Below, piece by piece: positions 52,304 to 60,976 of a stretch of 64,000 nucleotides of DNA. Source of the DNA: Sphingobacterium athyrii. Lineage in GTDB: Bacteria > Bacteroidota > Bacteroidia > Sphingobacteriales > Sphingobacteriaceae. The notes under the pieces are model-generated. The model worked only from the letters and a program-made list of their open reading frames with translations, was not told the DNA's origin and made no database searches. Where the stretch lies: positions 1 to 64,000 of the forward strand of contig NZ_QCXX01000001.1 in assembly GCF_003071065.1 (NCBI RefSeq), written 5' to 3'. Made by a program: the position numbers and the translations under genes. How positions within the stretch are numbered: position 1 is the stretch's first letter; every line of letters starts with the position of its first letter.

Positions 52304-55255
52304 TTATTTCAATAAAGCATCGTATAAAATTTCAACGGGATGGAAGGATTTTCTGCCAGCACCATCCTTGATCTGATGCCGGCATGAGGTACCCGCTGCT
52401 GCGATTAATGTAGTGGTATCCGTTTTACGTACAGCGGGTAATAAAACCAATTCCGCCACTTTCATCGAAACATCATAATGTTCGGCCTCATAACCAAAGG
52501 ATCCCGCCATACCACAGCAGCCCGACGGAATGACTTCAACGGAGTAATTTAACGGGAAAGACAGGACTTGCTGGGTAACGCCCACCAAATGAAAAGCCTT
52601 TTGGTAGCAATGCCCGTGCAATTTAATTTTTCTCTCATCGGCAGTAAACTGCTCCCGGTGGATACGACCGGCTTCAATTTCCGCTAAAAGAAACTCGTCA
52701 ATCATAAGTGCATTTTTTGCTACCCGAAGTGCATCACTACGCAGATTTTCATCAACCAAACTTAGGTATTCGTCCCTGAATGTAATTATTCCAGATGGTT
52801 CAATACCTAACAACGGCGTGTCATCTGTGATCAGATCTTTTAGAAAACTGATGTTCTGGTTAGCAATTTTTTTTGCTTCTTTGACAAATCCTTTGGAGAG
52901 AAAAGTCCGCCCACTTTGCACATGTTTTGGAATAACCACCTCGTAACCCAAGGCCGTTAACAGTTTATAGGCCGTGATACCGATCTCAGCATCATTGTAT
53001 TCGGTGAACTCATCAGAGAACAGGTAGACACGGCGTTTAGCCTGTGGCTCGATCTTTTGTTTCCTGACCCATTGGCTTAATGTCGTTCCATTCACTGTAG
53101 GAAGTGAACGCTTTGGAGCAAATCCGACCGTTTTTTTAACCAAACCGGACAGAAAATCGTTCTTCACCACAAAATTGTAAAGTGGAGCGACCAGCGAACC
53201 CAGTTTTTGAGAATCGGTAAAATTAGCAATCAATTTCGTTCGGAAGCCAGCGCCGTGTTCATCGTAATAGTGCTGTAAAAATTCTGCTTTCATTTTAGCG
53301 ACGTCCACACTCGACGGGCATTCTGTTTTACAGCCTTTGCAGCTCAAACATAGATCCATAACTTCCTTGATTTCCTCATGATCAAAGCGGTTTTTCTTTG
53401 TGGAATTGGTCAAAAATTGACGTAGCATATTTGCTCTGGCACGTGTTGTATCCTTCTCATCACGGGTCGCCATAAAAGAAGGACACATGGTGCCACCGGT
53501 AATTTCCGTTTTTCGACAATCGCCCGATCCCGAGCATTTTTCCGCCAGCCGGAGAATGGATTCATCTTTGGAAAAATCGAAATATGTCTTTATAGCCGTT
53601 CTATTCTTGTCGTTATCGTAGCGTAGATGGGCATCCATTGGCGGTGTGTTGACAATTTTATTGGCATTAAAAATCCCCAGTGGATCAAAAATGACTTTGA
53701 CTTCTTCCAAAAGCTTATAGACCTTTTGGCCAAGTACCTTGCCTATAAACTCACCTCTTAAGCGCCCATCGCCATGTTCTCCGCTTAATGATCCATTGTA
53801 CTTTAAAACGAGGTCACTTGTTTTTTCCAGTATGGAGCGGAAAGTACGTTTACCTTCTTCTGTTTTCAGATTAACAAAGGGTTCAATATGCAATTCACCT
53901 GCTCCGGCATGGGCGTAGTAAGATGCATGTACACCTTCCTCAATCAATAATTTTTGAATATCACTGACATATTCGGGCAGATCTTCCGGAGAAACAGCAC
54001 AGTCTTCGATTAAATTTACAGGCTGACTGTCCCCAGGGAGATTACGGATAAGACCGAGCCCCGCTTTTCTGACATCCCAGACTAGATTTGTCTGCTCAAT
54101 TCCAGTAATATAAGGATAAGCATAACCCAAGCCCCTTTCCATCAGCTCGGCCTTTAAAGCCATGGCTTTAGCCTCGGTCTCAGCCTCCGTATCGCCTCTA
54201 AATTCAACGATTAACAATGCCTGCGGATCGCCTTCTATAAAAAAACGATTATATTTATAAGTAGGATGACCAACCGTAAAATCCAGAATATACTTATCTA
54301 CCAGCTCCGAAGCCTCAGGTCTATGGTTTAATGCGATCACATTGCCACGCATACATTCGACCATATCGGAGAAATGAATACACAATAAACCTAATTCTTT
54401 AGGCGGCAAATCCATCAAGCGTAGCTTTGCCTCTGTGACAATCGCCAGGGTGCCCTCAGAGCCGGCCAGAAGATTACACATATTAAATGGCTGGCTCCGA
54501 TCACTTAGCATATCCAGCGCATAACCTGTATTTCGACGGGTTATTGAACGCTTGGGATAACCCGCCTCAATATCTGCCAGATTTTGAGGATCGGTCAATA
54601 AGTCATTCATGTGACGATAGATATCCCCCTCACGGTCTGTCTGTAACAGTTTTTTAAAGTAACTTTTCTCGTCCAGTGAAGCAAAGCTTACCTCGGATTT
54701 ATCATCTAAAAGTACATTTGCAGCAATCAGGTTATGGCGGGTATCACCCCAGACAATAGAATGAAGGCCAGAAGAATTATTACCGATCATTCCTCCGACC
54801 ATGGCCCGGCTGGCGGTAGAGGTTTCGGGACCAAACATCAACCCAAATGGTTTAAGGTAGCTGTTCAGATCATCACGGATGACACCAGGCTCCACACGCA
54901 CCCATTTCTCTTCTACATTCAATTCGAGGATGCGGTTAAAATGACGGGACATATCCATGATGATACCATTTCCAACGACTTGTCCTGCCAACGATGTGCC
55001 AGCGGTGCGCGGAATTAAGGTGGTCCGGTTTGTCCCCGCAAAATCAATCAGATTCTTTACATCATTTATATCAGAAGGAATAGCCACTGCCAACGGCTTT
55101 TCCTGATATACCGAAGCGTCCGTGGAATAGGCAAGCAACATGGTTTGGTGTGATGCTTCTTCTGTATAATACAACTCCCCTTTCAGTTGAGTTGCCAATA
55201 AGGCTAATTGATTCTGATCTTTCACTGAATTTGCTTTTTTAAATATAGAAAACAA
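52304..55255 (-). CDS. FAD- and Fe-S-containing D-2-hydroxyacid dehydrogenase (D-lactate/D-2-hydroxyglutarate type)
   Basis: This is a 983-aa fused enzyme like E. coli YdiJ. The FAD-binding PCMH domain (about residues 35-215) has IPRTAGTSLAGQVVGNG and GPETSTASRAMVGGMIGNNS. The FAD-oxidase C-domain ends in SLSGEHGDGRLRGEF. A ferredoxin-like part follows, with the motifs CSGSGDC and CLSCKGCKTECPSSVDVAK (about residues 590-660). The C-terminal CCG domain has KLHGHCYQKAF and IPSGCCGMAGSFGYEAEHYD. It oxidises a D-2-hydroxyacid and passes electrons to the quinone pool. Which acid is used cannot be read. Single gene. Confidence 0.9.
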   Translation of the reverse strand: MFSIFKKANSVKDQNQLALLATQLKGELYYTEEASHQTMLLAYSTDASVYQEKPLAVAIPSDINDVKNLIDFAGTNRTTLIPRTAGTSLAGQVVGNGIIMDMSRHFNRILELNVEEKWVRVEPGVIRDDLNSYLKPFGLMFGPETSTASRAMVGGMIGNNSSGLHSIVWGDTRHNLIAANVLLDDKSEVSFASLDEKSYFKKLLQTDREGDIYRHMNDLLTDPQNLADIEAGYPKRSITRRNTGYALDMLSDRSQPFNMCNLLAGSEGTLAIVTEAKLRLMDLPPKELGLLCIHFSDMVECMRGNVIALNHRPEASELVDKYILDFTVGHPTYKYNRFFIEGDPQALLIVEFRGDTEAETEAKAMALKAELMERGLGYAYPYITGIEQTNLVWDVRKAGLGLIRNLPGDSQPVNLIEDCAVSPEDLPEYVSDIQKLLIEEGVHASYYAHAGAGELHIEPFVNLKTEEGKRTFRSILEKTSDLVLKYNGSLSGEHGDGRLRGEFIGKVLGQKVYKLLEEVKVIFDPLGIFNANKIVNTPPMDAHLRYDNDKNRTAIKTYFDFSKDESILRLAEKCSGSGDCRKTEITGGTMCPSFMATRDEKDTTRARANMLRQFLTNSTKKNRFDHEEIKEVMDLCLSCKGCKTECPSSVDVAKMKAEFLQHYYDEHGAGFRTKLIANFTDSQKLGSLVAPLYNFVVKNDFLSGLVKKTVGFAPKRSLPTVNGTTLSQWVRKQKIEPQAKRRVYLFSDEFTEYNDAEIGITAYKLLTALGYEVVIPKHVQSGRTFLSKGFVKEAKKIANQNISFLKDLITDDTPLLGIEPSGIITFRDEYLSLVDENLRSDALRVAKNALMIDEFLLAEIEAGRIHREQFTADERKIKLHGHCYQKAFHLVGVTQQVLSFPLNYSVEVIPSGCCGMAGSFGYEAEHYDVSMKVAELVLLPAVRKTDTTTLIAAAGTSCRHQIKDGAGRKSFHPVEILYDALLK

Positions 55256-55438
55256 ATTTAGTTAAATTTCTCCTTTGGAAAAAGGAACAATTGCAAGAAA
55301 CACACAATTCTTTCGTGAAAAACGCATAAAAACGCACACACAAAATGCAACAAACCTGAATTTTATTTCGCGCCTTCATCATTTGCTCGTATTTTTGCAA
55401 CAGCAACACGATTTAATGAATTAACTTCTCTTTGTTAT

Positions 55439-55942
55439 ATGCGTAATCTTATCCTTCGATACACATTACATTCAGATTTTATTATATATACAATACGGGT
55501 ACTGACCGGATTTTTACTGGGCTATATTCTATTTGTATCCTTTCCGGAATACTCTGTTTCCTGGACCCTTATTTCAATTATCCTGGTCATATCCCCACAG
55601 GAAAATGAATCAAAAAAAATTGCTATCGATCGTGCTAAATCAAATTTTATCGGCTCAGCTATCGGACTTAGCCTGTACTTCGTTCCTATCCCACAACTCT
55701 ATGCGATGATTATTGGTATCCTTGCTTCACTGGTTATTTGTAAGGCACTGAATATTATGGCGGTGGCGCGCACCTCCATGGTCGCGCTGATTATCGTCTA
55801 TTTACATGAGCAAGAAAGCCGCTCCTATTTTGCTGCACTGGACCGCTTTGGTTGTGTCTGCGTAGGATGTTTGATTGGATTGGGCGTCATCCTATCTACC
55901 CGAAATATAATTATTAAATTAAGAAATCGGTATAATTGTTGA
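55439..55942 (+). CDS. FUSC-like small membrane protein
   Basis: This 167-aa protein has four to six hydrophobic segments, resembling the membrane half of FUSC (aromatic acid exporter-like) proteins: TGFLLGYILFVSFPEYSVSW, ISIILVISPQENESKKIAID, SNFIGSAIGLSLYFVPIPQL and LGVILSTRN. It is about half the length of a full FUSC transporter, so it may act as an oligomer. The ligand is unknown. Its upstream region is 183 bp and divergent from the dehydrogenase gene. Confidence 0.7.
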   Translation: MRNLILRYTLHSDFIIYTIRVLTGFLLGYILFVSFPEYSVSWTLISIILVISPQENESKKIAIDRAKSNFIGSAIGLSLYFVPIPQLYAMIIGILASLVICKALNIMAVARTSMVALIIVYLHEQESRSYFAALDRFGCVCVGCLIGLGVILSTRNIIIKLRNRYNC

Positions 55943-56086
55943 ATGTAGCGGGCCACAGCACCTTCGCAATTCCTTTTTACCCAATAAATTAGATTCAACT
56001 CCAGCAACCCACCTCAACACCATATCGAATAAAATTCACAATATAAACCGAAATCACAGAACATTATTCATAATTAACATTGATAT

Positions 56087-56117
56087 TTTGAATATTATAC
56101 TTTTTTACTTACCTTTG
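56087..56117 (+). promoter_or_regulatory. Bacteroidota-type promoter of the Lrp gene
   Basis: TTTG (56087-56090), a 19-bp spacer, then TACCTTTG (56110-56117) match the sigma-ABfr consensus well. The expected start is near 56124, about 2 bp before the ATG at 56126, so the mRNA would be nearly leaderless. Confidence 0.75.
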
Positions 56118-56125
56118 CAGTCGAA

Positions 56126-56599
56126 ATGACAAAAGTAGAATATAATTTAGATCAAGTAGATTACAAAATCCTTCGTCTGATGCAGGATAACGGGCGTATC
56201 AATAATGCTGATATCGCCAGGGAATTGGGTATGGCTCCTTCGGCAATACTGGAGCGGGTTAAAAAGCTTGAACAAAAAGACGTGATCTTAAAATACAGCG
56301 CCAAAATCAATCCTGCCGCTGTCGATCAAAAACTTTTATCATTTATTTTCATCAAAGCAAATGACATTATCGGTGAACAGCGCGTTGGTTTAGCCCTTGC
56401 TGAAATCCCGGAAGTACAGGAAGTACACGACATTGCTGGAGATGATGGTTATCTTATCAAAGTAAGAACCGCTGATTCGACAGGTTTAGTGGATTTAATG
56501 CGCAATACGTTAAGTAAAGTAGAAGGAATAATTTCCACCCGTACCACAATCGTATTGCAGACGGTAAAAGAAGATCAACAGGTTGTTATACCTGAATAA
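56126..56599 (+). CDS. Lrp/AsnC family transcriptional regulator
   Basis: This is a 157-aa regulator. The N-terminal HTH (residues about 10-60) shows DYKILRLMQDNGRINNADIA then RELGMAPSAILERVKKLEQK. The RAM/AsnC ligand-binding domain (about 70-150) includes EVQEVHDIAGDDGYLIKVRT. Such proteins sense amino acids and often control exporters. It is 18 bp upstream of an EamA exporter gene, probably one transcript, and is read from an almost leaderless promoter. Confidence 0.92.
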   Translation: MTKVEYNLDQVDYKILRLMQDNGRINNADIARELGMAPSAILERVKKLEQKDVILKYSAKINPAAVDQKLLSFIFIKANDIIGEQRVGLALAEIPEVQEVHDIAGDDGYLIKVRTADSTGLVDLMRNTLSKVEGIISTRTTIVLQTVKEDQQVVIPE

Positions 56600-56602
56600 T
56601 AG

Positions 56603-56610
56603 AAAGGAGG
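56603..56610 (+). promoter_or_regulatory. Unusually strong Shine-Dalgarno sequence of the EamA gene
   Basis: AAAGGAGG sits 7 bp before the ATG at 56618 and is fully complementary to the 16S rRNA 3' end. Most Bacteroidota genes lack such sites, so it stands out and fixes the start. Confidence 0.8.
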
Positions 56611-56617
56611 TTTCATT

Positions 56618-57685
56618 ATGTTACAAGGACACAAAAAAGCGGCAAGCCCACTCATGGTTGTTGTTGCTTATTTTATAATTTACGTGGTATGGGGATCAAC
56701 CTTTTTCTTTATAGAAAAAGCGTTGCATAGCTTTCCACCGTTTATATTAGGATCATTTCGGTTTGTCACCGCAAGTGCGATCTTGATGAGTTATTGTGCC
56801 ATAAAAGGTTATAAGCTTTTTAATAAACGATCCATATTAGAAGCTGCCTTCGTCGGATTTTTACTCCTGTTTGTCGATATGGCCGGAGTCATCTGGGCCG
56901 AGCAATATGTTTCGGGCGGGGTGGCAGCGATAATCGCAGCAGCAGCAGCAATCTGGTTTATTTTACTCGACAAGCCCAAATGGAAGGAGAATTTTAGCAG
57001 CATGACAACAGTCGCCGGGGTTGTGCTCGGATTCATTGGAGTCGTTATGCTATTCGCCGAACAGATCATGGCATCCAATGACAATGCAAATGGAAAATTG
57101 AAGATCATTGCTTTATGCATTTTGGTATTGGGCTCCATTGCCTGGACAGTAGGTTCTTTGGCATCTAAATATTTCAAAAAATCGGAAGCGCAAGAAAAAG
57201 AAGACTTACATGTGATGGTCAAAACGGCCTGGCAGATGGTCACGGCAGGTGTTCTTTTTAATATCACGGCACTTTTTACGGGCGAGTATGCATCATTTGA
57301 ATTAAGCAGCGTCGCTCCTGTAGACTGGTTCAACTTAGGCTATTTGATCACATTTGGTTCTATCCTCGCATTTAGCTCTTACATCTGGCTTTTACAGGTA
57401 CGTCCGGCAATGGAAGTAAGTACTTATGCCTATGTAAATCCGATCATTGCGTTAATATTAAGTCATTTTTTTACGTCACATGCCGTCACCTCCTTACAGA
57501 TCGTAGGTTTGGCCGTGATTTTGTTCTCTGTTTTACTGATGAATTGGAAAGCTTACCGCACCAAATTATCAGCTAAAAATAAAAACAAAAAGATCCTTCA
57601 AGGAAACACATTGGATACATTGGCGAAAAATAATGACCGTCAAACTCCCATAGATGATCTTCCGGAGGCAGAATTGGTTCACTAG
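56618..57685 (+). CDS. EamA/DMT family transporter
   Basis: This is a 355-aa inner-membrane protein with ten predicted helices in two EamA repeats (about residues 12-150 and 160-310). Typical segments are IIYVVWGSTFFFIEKALHSF (the WGS-F motif), GGVAAIIAAAAAIWFILLD and PAMEVSTYAYVNPIIALILS. It ends with a charged cytoplasmic tail of about 45 residues. By family it exports amino acids or metabolites. The upstream Lrp-type regulator argues for an amino acid or related compound. A hairpin terminator follows. Confidence 0.9.
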   Translation: MLQGHKKAASPLMVVVAYFIIYVVWGSTFFFIEKALHSFPPFILGSFRFVTASAILMSYCAIKGYKLFNKRSILEAAFVGFLLLFVDMAGVIWAEQYVSGGVAAIIAAAAAIWFILLDKPKWKENFSSMTTVAGVVLGFIGVVMLFAEQIMASNDNANGKLKIIALCILVLGSIAWTVGSLASKYFKKSEAQEKEDLHVMVKTAWQMVTAGVLFNITALFTGEYASFELSSVAPVDWFNLGYLITFGSILAFSSYIWLLQVRPAMEVSTYAYVNPIIALILSHFFTSHAVTSLQIVGLAVILFSVLLMNWKAYRTKLSAKNKNKKILQGNTLDTLAKNNDRQTPIDDLPEAELVH

Positions 57686-57710
57686 GTTGTTATTTTTCTA
57701 ATTATATGAT

Positions 57711-57751
57711 AAAGCTTAACGTAGATTTATGTTAAGCTTTTATTGTTTTTA
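57711..57751 (+). terminator. Terminator after the EamA gene
   Basis: The arms AAAGCTTAAC (57711-57720) and GTTAAGCTTT (57731-57740) are followed by TATTGTTTTTATG, a T-rich tail. Confidence 0.75.
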
Positions 57752-57840
57752 TGTTTTTGGCAAAATTAGCGCATGAGGAATAAGATTTCTTCGTATTTAA
57801 TTGGCTAACTTTGCCTCAATATTTGGTTAAACTAACTATA

Positions 57841-58602
57841 ATGAATATATCAAAGCAAATTGCCTTTATTGGTAGTCTTGGAGTCGCTTCGCTTTTGATG
57901 GTCACCGGTTGCTCAAAGCAACTCCACCCTACACAGAAGGATTTCCAGCAATATCATATTAATAAGGAGGTACAAGCAGATCCTACTGTCGTTTCCATCT
58001 ATGAGCCGTTCAAGCAAAAGATGGAAGCTGAAATGAACCGCGTTATCGGACACGCCGACAAGGCCCTCACGAAAGAAAAGACTCCCGAAACCTTAATGGG
58101 GAATTTTTTCTGTGAAGCATTATTATGGATGAGCGCACATTATGCCCATAATCCCGCGGATCTGGCCTTTGCAACCAAAGGGGGAATCCGTAACGATCTC
58201 AAGGCAGGAGATATCACTGTGGGGCATATTTTTGAAGTAATGCCCTTTGAAAATACATTGACGATTATCGAACTAAAAGGCAGCCAAATACGTCAGCTTG
58301 CAGATTATATCGCCACCACACATGGCCAGCCCATTGCAGGTATGACCTTAACGATAACAGGCAACAAGGTGCAGGACATCAAAATTAAAGGACAGCCCAT
58401 CGATGACAACAAATTATACAAACTGGTCACCTATGATTACCTGGCCAATGGTGGTGATAACCTCGTGTTATTGACGCAATCGGTCTCCAGAACCAACTAC
58501 CCCCAACGGATGCGTGAAGGTTTGATAGAATATGTAAGTGAATTAACAAAAGCAGGTAAACAAGTAAATGCGGAATTAGATGGAAGAATTAAAATCAATT
58601 AA
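57841..58602 (+). CDS. 5'-nucleotidase C-terminal domain lipoprotein
   Basis: This is a 253-aa protein started at the ATG at 57841 (MNISKQIAFIGSLGVASLLM), which gives a lipoprotein signal with VTGC (Cys24); an upstream ATG exists but would spoil the signal. The body is the substrate-binding C-domain of UshA-type 5'-nucleotidases: GNFFCEALLWMSAHYAHNPA, AFATKGGIRNDLKAGDITVG, EVMPFENTLTIIELKG and VTYDYLANGGDNL. It lacks the metallophosphatase domain, which is encoded by the next gene, overlapping by 23 bp. A -7-like TAACTTTG lies at 57805-57812. Both parts should meet in the periplasm. Confidence 0.88.
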   Translation: MNISKQIAFIGSLGVASLLMVTGCSKQLHPTQKDFQQYHINKEVQADPTVVSIYEPFKQKMEAEMNRVIGHADKALTKEKTPETLMGNFFCEALLWMSAHYAHNPADLAFATKGGIRNDLKAGDITVGHIFEVMPFENTLTIIELKGSQIRQLADYIATTHGQPIAGMTLTITGNKVQDIKIKGQPIDDNKLYKLVTYDYLANGGDNLVLLTQSVSRTNYPQRMREGLIEYVSELTKAGKQVNAELDGRIKIN

Positions 58603-59539
58603 TCGGAGAACGTTTATCAAGCAAGCCGGTGGATTTTCCGCGGCACTTGCTTTGGGTTCATTACCTTTTCAGGCGGCGGCAGAACGTAAAAAGATCAAAT
58701 TGACCATTTTACATACAAACGACGTACATAGCCGCATTGAGCCCTTTCCAATGGACGGTGGTAAGTACCAGGGACTGGGTGGTGTGGCCCGCCGCAGCAC
58801 ATTGATCAATAAAATCCGCAAGGAAGAAAAGAACCTTCTTTTGCTGGATGCCGGCGACATGTTTCAGGGAACACCATATTTTAACCTTTTTGGAGGTAAA
58901 CTGGAATTGGATCTCATGACGAAATTAGGATATGATGCCGGGACTTTTGGTAATCACGAGTTTGACAATGGTCTGGATGGGCTCGTCAAATACCTGGATC
59001 ACGCCAAATTCCCTTTTCTGACCGCCAACTACGATTTTAAAGGCACGGTGCTCGAAGGAAGGACACAGGATTATACCATTTTCCATAAAGGTGGCATTAA
59101 AATAGGTGTATTTGGACTTGGTGTTGATATCGAAGGTCTGGTAGATCCCAATAATTATAAGGGCATGCGCTATCTGGATCCGATCCAAATCGCGAACAAA
59201 ATGGTTAAAATCCTAAAGGAAAAACATAAGTGCGATCTTATAATCTGTCTTTCACACCTTGGATATCAATATGAGAATGATAAGGTTTCAGATCTAGTAC
59301 TCGCCTCCAAAACATCAGATATTGATCTGATCATCGGCGGTCATACACATACTTTTTTAAACGAACCGACCTTGGTCACAAATTTAAAAGGAACGCAGAC
59401 AGTGATCAACCAAGTGGGGTTTGCAGGCATTAACCTCGGCCGAATTGATTTCATTATGGAACCCGGTTCAGGTAAAAAACAGATGATTGCAAGTACCTAT
59501 CAGGTTAACCCGTCAATCGAAGAGTCACTATTGGCATAA
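58580..59539 (+). CDS. 5'-nucleotidase metallophosphatase domain protein (separate gene)
   Basis: This 319-aa protein carries the calcineurin-like phosphoesterase domain of 5'-nucleotidases. A Tat-type signal R-R-T-F-I-K-Q leads into AALALGSLPFQAAA (residues 9-34). The metal motifs are all present: ILHTNDVHSRIEPF (Asp/His), LLDAGDMFQGTPYF, TFGNHEFDNG (Asn-His-Glu), CLSHLGY and IGGHTHTF. Its start overlaps the end of the C-domain gene by 23 bp in another frame. Order is reversed compared with one-piece UshA, where the phosphoesterase comes first. A terminator follows. Confidence 0.92.
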   Translation: MEELKSINRRTFIKQAGGFSAALALGSLPFQAAAERKKIKLTILHTNDVHSRIEPFPMDGGKYQGLGGVARRSTLINKIRKEEKNLLLLDAGDMFQGTPYFNLFGGKLELDLMTKLGYDAGTFGNHEFDNGLDGLVKYLDHAKFPFLTANYDFKGTVLEGRTQDYTIFHKGGIKIGVFGLGVDIEGLVDPNNYKGMRYLDPIQIANKMVKILKEKHKCDLIICLSHLGYQYENDKVSDLVLASKTSDIDLIIGGHTHTFLNEPTLVTNLKGTQTVINQVGFAGINLGRIDFIMEPGSGKKQMIASTYQVNPSIEESLLA

Positions 59540-59559
59540 ACGTTATCAATTTATAATAG

Positions 59560-59593
59560 ATGCCAAATTGACCAATCAATTTGGCATTTTTTT
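59560..59593 (+). terminator. Terminator of the split 5'-nucleotidase operon
   Basis: The perfect 12-bp arms ATGCCAAATTGA (59560-59571) and TCAATTTGGCAT (59576-59587) are followed by a T run. Confidence 0.9.
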
Positions 59594-59698
59594 ATCAAAA
59601 TGAGTTATAGCTTTTATAAGCCCCGGGCTGCTCCTCCTATCGGAATGACAACAAAGCGCTTATAAAAATCAACACCATCTAAAAAGCAAATTATTTGC

Positions 59699-60913
59699 AT
59701 GAAAAAAATTATATCCATATACCTGGATTCTTTTAAAGGCCTTTCGCAGGCAGCCTGGCTTTTGGCCATTGTTATGTTGATCAATAGAATGGGTAGCATG
59801 GTCATCCCCTTCCTGGGACTTTACATGACGCAGGTACTTCATTTTGATATTAAGCAAGTCGGAATTGTCCTGATGAGCTACGGTATAGGTTCTGTATGCG
59901 GTTCCTATATCGGCGGATGGCTGACAGATCGGATCGGCAGTTTTAAGGTGCAATTCGGAAGCCTGGTATTGGCTTCACCCTTATTTCTATTAATCCCCTA
60001 TTTTAAAGAAGTTCAATCTCTGTCCGTCATGATCTTTACGCTAAGTCTGATTTTTGATGCATTTAGACCGGCGAATTCTGTTTCCGTGGCCAGCTATGCA
60101 AAGCCCGAAAATATAACCCGTGCCTTTTCACTAAACAGACTGGCTATCAACCTGGGATTTTCAATTGGCCCCGCCGTTGCCGGTTTCCTCGCCACAATTT
60201 CGTTTAACTGGATTTTCTATGGGAACTCCTTTGCCGTGCTATGTGCAGCAGTAATTTTCTTTATCTTTTTTAACAAAAGGCAAAAAAGAACGGATGTTAA
60301 AGCAAAAAAAGACGCTTTGGCACACAGCGAGGTGGCAAACCAAAGCCGTAACCCCTATACGGATGTTCCCTTTGTGCTGTTTAATATCTTCTGCTGTATT
60401 TTTTCATTTTGTTTTTTCCAGTTAATTACAACCTTGCCGATATTCTATCGCGAAGTGCATCACCTTGATGACCATCAGATCGGATTCCTATTGGGCTGGA
60501 GTGGTTTTGTGATTGTTTTACTGGAGATGTTTGTTGTTCATGTCGCTGAAAAGAGATTTTCACTGATCAGCACCCTGGTGTTTGGTACATTTCTATGCGC
60601 CAGTTCATATGCCATGCTGAATTATATGGGCGGACTTGGCTGGTTATATTTCACCTTCTTTATTTTTGGTCTCGGTGAGATGCTAACATTGCCATTTATG
60701 GCTACTGTATCCGTTAACCGCTCTACCCCAAAAACACAAGGCGCATATATGGGTTTCAATTCCCTGGCATTTTCTGCGGCAAATATTTTTTCGCCACTGC
60801 TCGGGACATCTATTGTTGACTCCTTTGGTTTCACCACACTATGGTGGGCAACAGCGCTGACACTTTCCTTCACGGGACTTGGTTTCTACCTTGTCCTAAA
60901 ATGGATGCAATAA
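59699..60913 (+). CDS. MFS transporter (MdtH-like)
   Basis: This 404-aa inner-membrane protein with 12 predicted helices opens with LLAIVMLINRMGSMVIPFLG. It has the MFS loop motif GSYIGGWLTDRIGSFK (about residues 82-97) and FDAFRPANSVSVASYAKPEN, which resembles MdtH/YfcJ-type multidrug exporters. The second half has ITTLPIFYREVHHLDDHQIG and MLTLPFMATVSVNRS. The substrate is unknown. Single gene with a strong terminator. Confidence 0.87.
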   Translation: MKKIISIYLDSFKGLSQAAWLLAIVMLINRMGSMVIPFLGLYMTQVLHFDIKQVGIVLMSYGIGSVCGSYIGGWLTDRIGSFKVQFGSLVLASPLFLLIPYFKEVQSLSVMIFTLSLIFDAFRPANSVSVASYAKPENITRAFSLNRLAINLGFSIGPAVAGFLATISFNWIFYGNSFAVLCAAVIFFIFFNKRQKRTDVKAKKDALAHSEVANQSRNPYTDVPFVLFNIFCCIFSFCFFQLITTLPIFYREVHHLDDHQIGFLLGWSGFVIVLLEMFVVHVAEKRFSLISTLVFGTFLCASSYAMLNYMGGLGWLYFTFFIFGLGEMLTLPFMATVSVNRSTPKTQGAYMGFNSLAFSAANIFSPLLGTSIVDSFGFTTLWWATALTLSFTGLGFYLVLKWMQ

Positions 60914-60917
60914 ACAG

Positions 60918-60955
60918 CAAGGGGGCATTTCAAATGAAATGCCCCCTTGTTTTAT
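60918..60955. terminator. Bidirectional terminator between MFS and M13 peptidase genes
   Basis: The perfect 14-bp arms CAAGGGGGCATTTC (60918-60931) and GAAATGCCCCCTTG (60936-60949) around AAAT are followed by TTTTATC. The genes are convergent. Confidence 0.92.
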
Positions 60956-60976
60956 CAACAAGATCCGGAGCTTTTC

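Noticed and set aside
56809..57333. 174-codon open frame on the minus strand
   Set aside because: Antisense to the EamA transporter gene and without any family pattern.
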